Source of the DNA: Paenibacillus rigui
GTDB lineage: Bacteria; Bacillota; Bacilli; Paenibacillales; NBRC-103111
Length of the DNA stretch: 64,000 nt
Direction: 5' to 3'
Assembly: GCF_002234615.1 (NCBI RefSeq)
Contig: NZ_NMQW01000002.1
Coordinates: forward strand, 1 to 64,000
The translations under genes and the position numbers were made by a program. The notes below the pieces were generated by a model. It was not told the DNA's origin. It worked only from the letters and a program-made list of their open reading frames with translations, and did not search any database. Positions 1 to 7,864 of this stretch are shown piece after piece. Every line of letters starts with the position of its first letter. Position 1 is the stretch's first letter.

Positions 1-172
1 GGGGCCACTGAAAATGCTGCGGCTGCATGGACGGATCGTTCTTCCGATCGCTGTTGTCCCCCGGATTTTTTAATTTCAACCCGCTTATAGCGGTCAAAAT
101 CCGGGGACAAAGGCGAATGCTTACGCTTCTACAGAACGATTCCGTCCACTCCGCCCGTTTTCAGCGGCCTCT
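1..172. repeat. Imperfect inverted repeat, possible MITE-like or dispersed palindromic element
   Basis: The left arm (about 1-74) and the reverse complement of the right arm (about 93-172) align over most of their length. Shared blocks are GGCC-CTGAAAA, GGACGGA-TCGTTCT and TTGTCCCC-GGATTTT. The centre (61-105) forms its own hairpin from ATCCGG/CCGGAT-type arms around a short loop. No open reading frame fits it. The left end coincides with the window edge, so the element may extend further. The layout resembles noncoding palindromic repeats dispersed in Paenibacillus genomes, but only one copy lies in this window. Confidence 0.6.
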
Positions 173-216
173 GGCATCATAGAGAGCTTTTCATTTCATG
201 CCTTGATTGATCCGGT

Positions 217-354
217 TTATTTTAAATTGCACACCATCAAATGATTCCCATCGGGGTCTTTAAACGTAAACCAATGGTTATGTTCTATTGGCGACGTTAG
301 ATTCACCTGTTTGGATTTCATAAATTCGTATGTATATTTTCTGGGAATTACACA
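217..354 (-). pseudogene. 3' fragment of a VOC (glyoxalase/bleomycin-resistance) family gene
   Basis: The minus strand, read from about 354 down to a TAA at 217-219, gives roughly 45 codons ending in HNHWFTFKDPDGNHLMVCNL. The F-x-DPDGN-x-L motif is the classic C-terminal strand of VOC-family proteins, with the Asp-Pro-Asp-Gly turn. An in-frame TAG at 355-357 precedes it and no N-terminal half is visible upstream, so this is a decayed remnant. It is separate from the intact VOC gene at 2900-3292. Confidence 0.55.
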
Positions 355-406
355 CTACCTAACGGCATTCCATTTCACCAAACATAGATATAAAAATCGA
401 ATCCAC

Positions 407-649
407 TTAGCTTTTTCTCCGGAATATCTTCCTCACAAGGAGTAATAGCAGACTACCTGCTATCATAGTTATCCCTATTTTCATAACGATACTAGATCTG
501 TAAGATTGTTTATTGAATATTTGTACTAATTCTGGTGTCGGGTCTTGATAAGGTAATATGGGGCCGATCCCAAATCCGATGATCACCGTGAGAATACCAA
601 GACCGCAGCAGCACCATGCAGCGATATTCAAGGTCATGTTTCTTTTCAC
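407..649 (-). CDS. Small two-helix membrane protein, unknown function
   Basis: The product has 80 residues and two predicted transmembrane helices, about residues 8-29 (containing a CCC run) and 55-72, with a basic C-terminus (KIFRRKS). The start is taken as GTG at 649, with AGGAGAG about 12 nt upstream; a GTG slightly further upstream runs at once into a stop. The gene stands alone between the VOC remnant and the YoaK-like gene. I recognise no family. The helix-loop-helix layout and terminal positive charge suggest an integral membrane protein, but the role cannot be read from the sequence. Confidence 0.5.
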   Translation of the reverse strand: MKRNMTLNIAAWCCCGLGILTVIIGFGIGPILPYQDPTPELVQIFNKQSYRSSIVMKIGITMIAGSLLLLLVRKIFRRKS

Positions 650-740
650 AAGTTCACGCTTCTCTCCTGAAAAATTGATGCTCTACCTGGCAAGAACTAT
701 ATTCTCTATCGATCCATAATTTTCCTTCTGAGATCCCTCT

Positions 741-1451
741 CTACCCTTGCCGATGAGTTGAACGGAATCTGACCAGCACAGTCCCTATGATCACAAGAAA
801 GAAGGCAACAGGCAGCCATAAAAGTACAACAGGACAATACCGCATCAAAGCCGCGGCGAGCACAGCACCCGAGCCATATATAACAATAGCTAGTAATCGA
901 AGCACAGAGTCTGGAGAATAAGCAGACCTCGCATCTCCTCTTAAGTAGAATCGGCACTGATGCATGGTATCTTCCACGACATGGGCCAGGTTATTCGTCA
1001 GAACCGTAGTCGAAATCCCGGCAATACCCAATCGGCGTGCCACCGTAGTTTGAATCCCCATGGCTGTGCTTAACATCACGATTAGAAAATATACATTGAT
1101 ACCGGATGGCGGCGGTACCACTGATGCGACGGCAAATAGCAGAAGAAAGAAGCCCTCCATTCCGAGAGCCACCGTCACCCTGCTCGGCCAGAAGTCTTTA
1201 TCCTTGCTGGAAGGACCCACGACAACAGCTGCGATTGCGATCCCTGCAATAAACCCAACCAAGGCCGTTACGGTCCGGAGTACCGCGAGTCCCTCCGCAT
1301 GTCCCAAGGCCATTCCTAAAAGGACGATATTCCCCGTCATATTCGCGGTAAACACATGGCCTAAACCCAAATAACCCATCACATCGACAAGCCCACCGGT
1401 TAAACATAATAGAAGCAGTAAACCATTGCGGCAAGAAGTCAAATTCATCAC
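741..1451 (-). CDS. YoaK/DUF1275 family membrane protein
   Basis: This 236-residue integral membrane protein is of the YoaK (DUF1275) family. The diagnostic N-terminal segment lies near residues 18-48: a GGxVDVxGYLxLGxVFTANMTGNIVLLG-like pattern ending in the T-x-NMTGN signature. About six hydrophobic helices follow, and the C-terminus is basic. The start is either GTG at 1451 or the adjacent ATG at 1448; AGGAG lies 8-11 nt upstream. It is probably monocistronic. The family's biochemical activity is not established; a transport role is often assumed but not shown. Family membership is clear, the function is not. Confidence 0.85.
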   Translation of the reverse strand: MMNLTSCRNGLLLLLCLTGGLVDVMGYLGLGHVFTANMTGNIVLLGMALGHAEGLAVLRTVTALVGFIAGIAIAAVVVGPSSKDKDFWPSRVTVALGMEGFFLLLFAVASVVPPPSGINVYFLIVMLSTAMGIQTTVARRLGIAGISTTVLTNNLAHVVEDTMHQCRFYLRGDARSAYSPDSVLRLLAIVIYGSGAVLAAALMRYCPVVLLWLPVAFFLVIIGTVLVRFRSTHRQG

Positions 1452-1543
1452 GATAGCATCTCCTACTGTTGTTCCATCCTATTTAGCCTATCCGATAATA
1501 TTTGCAAAGCCCTTCTGATTCAGTCATGCTCTGAAAGAAATAA

Positions 1544-1580
1544 AAGCCTTGTCAACGCCCGAATGGGATTGACAAGGCTT
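1544..1580 (-). terminator. Terminator of the MreB-like gene
   Basis: AAGCCTTGTCAA and TTGACAAGGCTT form a perfect 12-bp stem with a 13-nt loop, about 70 nt past the mreB-like stop codon. In the minus direction a moderately U-rich tail follows. Confidence 0.7.
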
Positions 1581-1647
1581 CTATCAATTTCAATTGCTCT
1601 ATTCCACGAAAAAAAATGACGCACTGCAGTCTCGATCCTAATGGAGA

Positions 1648-2694
1648 TTAGGCCTCCATCGCCGTTTCCTCCTGCTTGTCTGACTGCCAGGAGGGTCTTT
1701 TCTTGCCTGAGAATACGTTCAGCATCATTCCCGTGCCCAAGGCGGTACATTCAAGCGGGTTTTCTGCGATTTGAACCCTAACTCCCGTTTCTTTGCTGAT
1801 GCGCTCACCGATTCCCTCCAGCAAAGCTCCGCCACCGCATAGCAAAATCCCTTGTTCAATCACATCCCCTGCAAGCTCAGGCGGGCATCGTTCCAGCGTA
1901 GCTCGAATCGCGTCTATGACCGACGTGAGGAAATCATTCACAACCGCATAAATTTCGGTCGAGACAAGCCGAACTGTCCGAGGCAGCCCGCTGATTCCGT
2001 CGCGTCCCCGTATATCCATCGACCGCTCGGTTGCCGTTGCGCTGGCCGTCCCGATTTGAATTTTGATCTGCTCAGCCGTCGGCTCGCCGATCTCCAGGCT
2101 GTACTGTTTTTTGACATAGTCCATAATGTCCCGATCGATCGACATCCCTGCCCGGTGGATGGTATGACTCGCAACGATCCCGCCAAGAGACAACACCGCC
2201 ACCTGAGAGGTTCCTCCACCGATGTTAAGCACAAGATGGCCAATCGGCTCATCGATTCTAAGCTGAGATCCGAGCGCAGCTGCCAACGGCTCCTCTACGG
2301 CTATCGCTTTTTTGGCTCCTTTGTGAATCATCGTCTCTTCAATTGCCCGCTTCTGCACATTCGTAATCCCGCAGGGAACAGATATGTATATTTGTGAGCT
2401 TCGCATCAGCAAGGAGCGGCCTTGAATTTTTTTAATAAAATGCTGCAGCATGCTGCTTGTTTTGTCAAAATTCGCAATGACACCATTCGTCAGCGGATAG
2501 CTGATATCTACATGATCCGGTGCCCGTCCAATCATGGCCTGTGCTTCAGCGCCAACGGCCAACAGTTCTCCTGTGTCGAGATTCGTGGCTACCACGGAAG
2601 GTTCATTAAGGACGATTCCCTTTCCTTTTTCGTAGATTACGGTGTTGGATGTTCCCAGGTCAATCCCGTATAATTTATCAAATCGTTTCAACAT
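1648..2694 (-). CDS. MreB/Mbl-family rod-shape actin homologue
   Basis: This bacterial actin polymerises under the membrane and guides lateral-wall synthesis. Visible are the phosphate-1 motif near residue 10 (YGIDLGTSNT), GKGIVLNEPSVVA, the connect-1 region ending in ISVPCGITNVQKRAIEE, the phosphate-2 motif LNIGGGTSQVAV near 160 and the adenosine motif LCGGGALLEG near 285. Length is 348 residues, slightly above the family norm because of a charged C-terminal tail (about 325-348). The start ATG has GGAGGAAA about 7 nt upstream. It is monocistronic, not next to mreC/mreD, so it is more likely a paralogue of the Mbl/MreBH kind than the primary mreB. Confidence 0.9.
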   Translation of the reverse strand: MLKRFDKLYGIDLGTSNTVIYEKGKGIVLNEPSVVATNLDTGELLAVGAEAQAMIGRAPDHVDISYPLTNGVIANFDKTSSMLQHFIKKIQGRSLLMRSSQIYISVPCGITNVQKRAIEETMIHKGAKKAIAVEEPLAAALGSQLRIDEPIGHLVLNIGGGTSQVAVLSLGGIVASHTIHRAGMSIDRDIMDYVKKQYSLEIGEPTAEQIKIQIGTASATATERSMDIRGRDGISGLPRTVRLVSTEIYAVVNDFLTSVIDAIRATLERCPPELAGDVIEQGILLCGGGALLEGIGERISKETGVRVQIAENPLECTALGTGMMLNVFSGKKRPSWQSDKQEETAMEA

Positions 2695-2837
2695 TCTAAC
2701 ATTTCCTCCTTTATTGGAAAATCATGTCACAGCAGGGAGGGTGATGACTTTGTATAGTATTCTAGGACGACAGCGAATTTGTGGGGGCGTTATGAAAAAT
2801 AGCCTGCTGCCAATACTTGACAACATACAAATGAACA

Positions 2838-2885
2838 AGAAAAAAGCCATCCCAAAGCGAGCTTTCCTGCTTGAGATGACTTTCC
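2838..2885 (-). terminator. Terminator after the VOC gene
   Basis: In the minus direction AAAGTCATCTC-AAGC pairs, with G-U pairs, with GCTTTGGGATGGCTTT. A run of six T residues follows. It sits just past the stop codon of the gene at 2900-3292. Confidence 0.65.
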
Positions 2886-2899
2886 ATTTTTTAGCGCTG

Positions 2900-3292
2900 C
2901 TAACCGCGTGTCGATTGAAACAGCTCGATCCGTTCCCCATCCGGACCCTCAATGAAGAAATAGCGCGAGCCGTTCGGCAGGGTTGTAATTTCACTGTCTA
3001 CAAACGTAACCGCGAGTCCGCGAATCCGTTCCCATTCCTCTTCGATATCGTCCACCGTAAAAGCAAGATGATGCACCTTGCCTTCGTTCGGAAGGCTGTC
3101 ATTATACCCCTCGACCAGCTCCATCTCTGTCTCGTCCTGGTTACGGAAGCCGAGAAACGCCAACCGGATAACGCCGTTCGTGTGCGGTATGATTTCTTTG
3201 AGCTCAAGTCCAAGCACTTTCTCATAAAAAGCCGCGGACGGTTCGATTTGCTTGACCATCACGCCGACATGCTCCATTCTTCTTACAGCCAT
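2900..3292 (-). CDS. VOC (glyoxalase/dioxygenase fold) family protein
   Basis: The 130-residue single-domain protein shows both beta-alpha-beta-beta-beta modules of the VOC fold. Candidate metal ligands are the His in RMEHVGVMV (residue 8), the second His of KVHHLAFTV (about 73) and the Glu in GERIELF (about 122). The spacing fits lactoylglutathione-lyase or methylmalonyl-CoA-epimerase-like enzymes. Substrate cannot be assigned: the VOC superfamily includes lyases, epimerases, dioxygenases and resistance proteins. It lies between the MreB-like gene and an MFS exporter, with its own terminator, so no operon context helps. Confidence 0.8.
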   Translation of the reverse strand: MAVRRMEHVGVMVKQIEPSAAFYEKVLGLELKEIIPHTNGVIRLAFLGFRNQDETEMELVEGYNDSLPNEGKVHHLAFTVDDIEEEWERIRGLAVTFVDSEITTLPNGSRYFFIEGPDGERIELFQSTRG

Positions 3293-3355
3293 TGTCGCAT
3301 CCCTGCCCTATTCTGAAATATAGCTTTCGACTTGTTGGATTCGCCATCCGACTGC

Positions 3356-4567
3356 TCAAATCCTTTCGGAAGAAGTCAACTTCACAGAGCGTTTCTCTAT
3401 AATCACTGGAACTAGCAGCAAGGAACCGATAAGGAACAAGATGCCGCTCCCTGCATATACGATAAAAGTGGAAAACATGCTTTTCCACACACCGGAGAAC
3501 GACATCCCGATCACCATCATCCCCATAAACATTGGAGTCAGTACACCACCGACACGTCCGATGAAGGGTCCCTCTGTATTTTGATAAATCATGGTTTGAA
3601 TCCCGATGTGAATGCAAGGGTAGCACAACCCGTTCAAGACCAGAAGCAGCATCGTCAAGACCACGCTTGTAGACCATCCTATACCGACGGTTCCGAAGGA
3701 GATGAAGAAGAGCCCTACCGCTAACAAGGTTTGCGGCTTTAGCCTTTTTCCGAATGTCATAATCAGGCTGCCGCCAACGAGCATAGCAGCGCCGTGTACC
3801 ATCAGGAGCCACTGTAAGAACGATTTATCGTGTCCTAGATTATCCATCGTGACATAAATCATAAGAGGCTGAATCACGCCTGATGCCAGGCCCGACACAG
3901 CAAAGCTGGCCCCTAACGTCCTTAAAATACGTTTATTCCACACATAGCGTACCCCCGCCTTCAGTTCTTCCATAAAGCTTTGGGACTCTGCGTTCATACT
4001 TTGCTGCTCGTCGCGCGGCAGGGTTAATAAAATCAAGGAGGAACCGACGAACATCACACCCATCACTGCGACCGAGACCTCGATACCAAAGCGCTGGTAG
4101 ACGTATGTCCCAATCATCGGGCCAATCACCATAAACACAGCCATTAAAGATTGGAACATCGCCATCACGCTCTGAAGCTGAGCTTCCGGAATGTGCTGTT
4201 TGAATAGCTTCATCGCAGAGGGCTGGGAGAATTGCGACAAAATGGCAGAAGCCAAAGTGGTGAAAAACAGCGCATACCAGGAGCCCTGAAGCAGGACAAG
4301 CAGCACGACCAATGCAGAAATAGCCGAAAGCACATCGCACCAAACCATGGTGCGTTTGGGCTGCCATCGATCCGCGAACGTCCCGCCGATGACGGAAAAC
4401 ATAAAAATTGGCGCAAATTCCGCTACAGAGATAAGCGATACATACAGCGGATCATTGTGCGTCACATCACTGACGTACAACAGAATCGCAAAATTCCTGA
4501 TCCAAATCCCCAGCTGAAGCAGTATCCGGGACAAAATAATCGTGCGAACAAAACGGTTGTTCAACAA
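3356..4567 (-). CDS. MFS drug/siderophore-type exporter
   Basis: The 403-residue product has about twelve hydrophobic helices and the MFS loop 2-3 signature, GGTFADRWQPKR near residue 60. It resembles the MFS_3/YfiS/macrolide-efflux branch, which expels drugs or siderophores using the proton gradient. I place the start at TTG 4567 because AAGGGAG lies 8 nt upstream; the in-frame ATG 16 codons upstream (4615) has no such site and its extra residues would be coded by the leader. The AT-rich region 4620-4740 upstream presumably carries the promoter. The substrate is unknown. Confidence 0.8.
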   Translation of the reverse strand: MLNNRFVRTIILSRILLQLGIWIRNFAILLYVSDVTHNDPLYVSLISVAEFAPIFMFSVIGGTFADRWQPKRTMVWCDVLSAISALVVLLVLLQGSWYALFFTTLASAILSQFSQPSAMKLFKQHIPEAQLQSVMAMFQSLMAVFMVIGPMIGTYVYQRFGIEVSVAVMGVMFVGSSLILLTLPRDEQQSMNAESQSFMEELKAGVRYVWNKRILRTLGASFAVSGLASGVIQPLMIYVTMDNLGHDKSFLQWLLMVHGAAMLVGGSLIMTFGKRLKPQTLLAVGLFFISFGTVGIGWSTSVVLTMLLLVLNGLCYPCIHIGIQTMIYQNTEGPFIGRVGGVLTPMFMGMMVIGMSFSGVWKSMFSTFIVYAGSGILFLIGSLLLVPVIIEKRSVKLTSSERI

Positions 4568-5072
4568 AGCACTTACTCCCTTTCGAAATAAAATTCTAAT
4601 AAACAATCGAATCATTCGTCCGTTTATTTATAGACATTATATTTTAACATCTAGTTTTTATCAAGTCATATTTTATAAACGATCTCATGATTTGTTTGTA
4701 TATTATTAGACGACGATTTTACTTGTTTGATTTTATGCAATAAAAAAAGCCATTCTCGCAGTCATCGGAGAATGGTTTTCAAATGCACCTGTTTATTTAA
4801 AATAAGCCCCCATTATAGTCTATCGATAAGATGCCGACAGGCTGTTCTTTTCGTTCCAGTTATCGCCTGTTGCTGCTTCGGATTCTTAACGATCGATCTC
4901 TCCCCTTACGGGGCTGAATCGACCGTTTTTTCATGTGATAACATCATCATCTGGCGTTGTTTTTTCCGGTCAGTGGGTGGGACAATTTGCTTCGTATTGG
5001 ATGGTTTCGGATCGGATGTTTTTTGATATATTCATGGGGAATTGAATGTAAAATCCTGTGAGGTGTTATGAT
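4568..5072. other. Noncoding, AT-rich interval with two hairpins
   Basis: No convincing gene is present. A 99-codon frame on the plus strand (4727-5026) has unusual composition, no ribosome site and no homology I recognise. The interval holds the leader of the MFS gene, a minus-direction terminator (4742-4780) and a plus-direction hairpin at 4893-4931: TCGAT and CCCC pairing with GGGG and ATCGA, then six T residues. The second hairpin has no annotated gene in front of it. Confidence 0.45.
4742..4780 (-). terminator. Terminator, probable end of germination operon 1 transcript
   Basis: In the minus direction CCATTCTC and GAGAATGG form the stem, followed by CTTTTTTTATT. It is the first good terminator met by transcription leaving gerB at 5275, about 500 nt downstream. 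On the plus strand it has weaker T content. Confidence 0.6.
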
Positions 5073-5291
5073 ATGCCGTTATATGGCTACTATATTATGT
5101 TTGCAACCATTATGCTGTTTGCCCTTATTGCTACGGTTCTCGTCGGCCTTTCACAAAAAAACAAGGAAGGCAATCCAAACTATGACATGAAAACCAAAGG
5201 AAATTGGTCCCGGCTGACCTAGATATATGTGGCCGCGATCCTTCTAGGTTATATGGCATTAATTATTTATATCGTTAAGTCGAATACTTAG
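5073..5291 (+). pseudogene. Small two-helix membrane protein gene split by an in-frame TAG
   Basis: ATG 5073 is preceded by GAGGTG with 7-nt spacing. Translation gives 49 residues with one strong helix (about residues 8-26) and a polar loop ending NWSRLT, then TAG at 5220-5222. The same frame continues for 22 more codons, a second clean helix (IYVAAILLGYMALIIYIV), before TAG at 5289. The two parts together make a plausible 72-residue helix-loop-helix protein. So it is either a one-codon nonsense mutation, a stop read through in vivo, or a genuine 49-residue protein followed by chance hydrophobic coding. The 3' end overlaps the convergent gerB by 17 bp. Function unknown. Confidence 0.45.
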
Positions 5292-6393
5292 TTTCACGCT
5301 TTTTTCTGAAAAGCTTCCATCGATGGATAAGATAGACGATCGTCGGAATCACAGGGACATACGTTAAATCCCACGTAACCCAGTAACTGTTCGTGGAATT
5401 GAAGAATATGACATTCGGCGCCAGGATTAAAGCATATCCGTATGCAAGCATCCCTAGCGGAATGGTAAGACGGCGGTAGTCTTTCAATTGAAGCAGCTCT
5501 GCTACCCCTTTAATAAATGCATACACATAGATAACCATTCGAAAATAAGTGGAGAGCAGCCAGGTTACCGCGAATATGGCCTCCACTCTTTCGAGAAAAT
5601 GTCCCACGCTTATTTTTTTGGCTAAGGTGTACGTCGAATACATTTGATGCTCGGTCAAGTAGGAGCCGAGAACTAACAGCGATATAATGACGATGCAAAA
5701 TATGGCCAGCCCTGCAGTGGTTGTTGCAAGAATAAAGTCTCTGCGTTCGTGCTTGTTGGGCGTAACCTGAGGAAGAATCATCCACATCACAAATAGCTCG
5801 CAAAAAGGAAAAGAAGCGAAGTAGAGCGCACTTTGAATAAGCTCTGGTGTTCCGGCCTCCAATACGGGGGTCAGTTTGCTCCATTTGGCGTCCGGAATCA
5901 GAAGAATGATCGTTGCAGCAAACATGATGATAAATACAAGCAGGAATGCTTCGGCGGTCCGGGCAATCGATTCTAATCCGGATCGAATCGCAACGACGAG
6001 AACAATCACCATTAATAAGCAAATAGCCCTCATAGGCGTTTCCGTCATCATCTGTGTGGTGACCAAATCTCCGATTTCCCTAATTTGAGTCACACCGTTA
6101 TTAAACATGGCCAACAGATACAACAAGGAAACGGTCGTTCCCAACCATTTCCCAAGCACCTGTCTATAAATCTGAACCAGATTTTGTCCCTTGAAGCATT
6201 GACTGAATTCATAAATGAACCACGCCATACCGACACCAACGACCAGACCGATTAATGCGGATATCCATGCATCCTGGTGGGAAATCGACGCCATATTGGA
6301 AGGAAGAAAGAGCAGCATGTCCCCTATGGTAAAAAAGATCAGGAGGACAGCCATCTGCTTGGTGTTTATTCGTTCCGCCTGCAACTGATCCAA
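5275..6393 (-). CDS. gerB: Spore germinant receptor subunit B (GerAB/GerKB family), operon 1
   Basis: This 372-residue membrane protein of the Spore_permease (GerB) family belongs to the amino acid-polyamine-organocation superfamily and has ten predicted helices. In germination receptors this subunit lines the binding site for amino-acid germinants in the spore inner membrane. The N-terminal helix region (IFFTIGDMLLFLPSNMA) is typical. It is the last gene of gerA-gerC-2TM-gerB, starting 6 nt after the 2TM gene. Length agrees with the family (about 365). The germinant cannot be deduced from sequence. Confidence 0.9.
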   Translation of the reverse strand: MDQLQAERINTKQMAVLLIFFTIGDMLLFLPSNMASISHQDAWISALIGLVVGVGMAWFIYEFSQCFKGQNLVQIYRQVLGKWLGTTVSLLYLLAMFNNGVTQIREIGDLVTTQMMTETPMRAICLLMVIVLVVAIRSGLESIARTAEAFLLVFIIMFAATIILLIPDAKWSKLTPVLEAGTPELIQSALYFASFPFCELFVMWMILPQVTPNKHERRDFILATTTAGLAIFCIVIISLLVLGSYLTEHQMYSTYTLAKKISVGHFLERVEAIFAVTWLLSTYFRMVIYVYAFIKGVAELLQLKDYRRLTIPLGMLAYGYALILAPNVIFFNSTNSYWVTWDLTYVPVIPTIVYLIHRWKLFRKKRETKYST

Positions 6394-6399
6394 TTCGAC

Positions 6400-6648
6400 T
6401 CAACCCCCTCCTGAGAAAGCATGGGCGAACCATGCATTCACCGGTTTATAAATCCATATCAAAAGCTTCAGCGGGCTCGGGAGACTATTATTCAAGCCTG
6501 TGACGATACATAAAACCGCGCCTGCTACGAACATCGCTCCATAGGTCCATGACTCCCTGGTCCAGCCCTTTCTAATGAGAATTGTCATTTCTATAACAGC
6601 TGCCGTCATGGCGGTGAAGAGAATAAAACCTGTAAATACACCGAACAT
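6400..6648 (-). CDS. Small two-transmembrane protein of the germinant receptor operon (D-type subunit)
   Basis: The 82-residue product has two helices at about residues 5-27 and 37-58 and a glycine-rich C-terminal end. It is sandwiched between gerC (5 nt upstream) and gerB (6 nt downstream), so it is certainly co-transcribed. Small two-helix D proteins encoded in gerA-type operons of Bacillus (for example those named GerKD and GerUD) are known to modulate receptor activity. The role here is inferred from position and topology, since I cannot show sequence similarity. Confidence 0.6.
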   Translation of the reverse strand: MFGVFTGFILFTAMTAAVIEMTILIRKGWTRESWTYGAMFVAGAVLCIVTGLNNSLPSPLKLLIWIYKPVNAWFAHAFSGGG

Positions 6649-6653
6649 GAGCG

Positions 6654-7847
6654 TTACTCCTTGAGATAATTTTTGAACGAATTGTTTGTTGTCCCGGTTC
6701 TAGGTATCGTAACCTGCATTTCATATTCGACTTTCAATTTGCTGAAGTACGATTCCCAATCAGCCTTGATTCTTTTCCATGCTTTGGGATCCGATTTGTA
6801 AATGGCTTGACCGAAGCCAAAGATATCGACATGGTAATTGTTTTGCACCTTGGCAATAACCTTTTGCATCAGCAGCTTAATTCGCTCTTGAACCTGCTGC
6901 TCCAGACTGGAGATGGTATTCGGATCAGTAATATCAATTTTACACTCCACCTCACCAATATTAGATTGATTTATGATTTTCAAATGAATGACTGGCTCTC
7001 CTTTCACCATTCGACCCTCCATTTTGGTATCCGAGCGCAGCGTTTCGAGAGCAATCTTGCCCCCATCAGGGCAATCCAGATGACCTACCGAGCTTTTCAC
7101 ATTGTTTCGTATATAGTTGTAGCCTCTGCCTTCATCCTCGTTAAGCCAGCCAATCAGCTTATCCTTCTTGAACATAGCTAACCCCGTCGTACGAAGATGG
7201 GACGAAGGCTCGATTTCCTCTACATTTGATTTCTGCTCACCTTTCTTCGTATTACCGATACGTCTCACCCCCGGCAGCACCAGATTCGTCCCTTCACTGA
7301 CCATCTGATCAATGATTTCGTCCATTGTAATGGCGGTCGTTGGCGACCAAACCTTGGATGAAGTATCGATCGAATAAAACAAGTTATGGGCCGGAATTTT
7401 CTCCAATGAGGTCAGCACCTTGAGCGTATCCTCTGCCGGTGTGCCTCTTGAGACCACAACATAATAATCGGTCCTTGCTTCCGGGTTGCGGGAGAGCAGG
7501 TCCAGCACATTGGCAATTCCCTCTCTGGCAAGAGGCTCGCCAATCACCAGCGTACGAATATGAGCAGAATAAATTTTTCTTGGACTTGTTTCTGTCAGCT
7601 TCCGAAACGCTTCGAAAATGGTTGGTGCCGTCGCCTTGTACAATGTGACGGGAGCCCGTCCGCTGCTCAGCCGAGGAGTGACTTCCCCCGGTACGACCAC
7701 CTGTACGGCGACTTGGTATTGATCCCCAACTTTATCGATAGCCGTCCCGACCTGAATGCCCAGCTCATTTAATTCCCTGCGGTTCCAGCAGCCTGCGCAG
7801 ATGACCATCCAAAAAAGCAATAGACACAGCCTGATGATTTTATTCAA
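6654..7847 (-). CDS. gerC: Spore germinant receptor lipoprotein GerC, operon 1
   Basis: This 397-residue lipoprotein subunit belongs to the Ger(x)C family. The signal peptide ends in VICAGC, with Cys20 as the acylation site, followed by the family hallmark CWNRRELNELG. The C-terminal domain (about 205-390) ends with the VDIFGFGQAIYKSDPKAW segment characteristic of GerC. The start is set at TTG 7847, which has AAGGGG 9 nt upstream and lies 17 nt after the gerA stop; the longer frame reading back to 8024 overlaps gerA and lacks signal features. GerC is anchored outside the spore inner membrane and is needed for receptor function. Confidence 0.9.
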   Translation of the reverse strand: MNKIIRLCLLLFWMVICAGCWNRRELNELGIQVGTAIDKVGDQYQVAVQVVVPGEVTPRLSSGRAPVTLYKATAPTIFEAFRKLTETSPRKIYSAHIRTLVIGEPLAREGIANVLDLLSRNPEARTDYYVVVSRGTPAEDTLKVLTSLEKIPAHNLFYSIDTSSKVWSPTTAITMDEIIDQMVSEGTNLVLPGVRRIGNTKKGEQKSNVEEIEPSSHLRTTGLAMFKKDKLIGWLNEDEGRGYNYIRNNVKSSVGHLDCPDGGKIALETLRSDTKMEGRMVKGEPVIHLKIINQSNIGEVECKIDITDPNTISSLEQQVQERIKLLMQKVIAKVQNNYHVDIFGFGQAIYKSDPKAWKRIKADWESYFSKLKVEYEMQVTIPRTGTTNNSFKNYLKE

Positions 7848-7864
7848 CTTGCAGCGCCCCTTAG

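Noticed and set aside
3222-3812. 196-codon minus-strand frame between the VOC and MFS genes
   Set aside because: It overlaps the MFS gene in another frame and reads as arginine-rich shadow sequence.
4727-5026. 99-codon plus-strand frame
   Set aside because: No ribosome site, AT-rich composition with odd residues and two hairpins in it; treated as noncoding.
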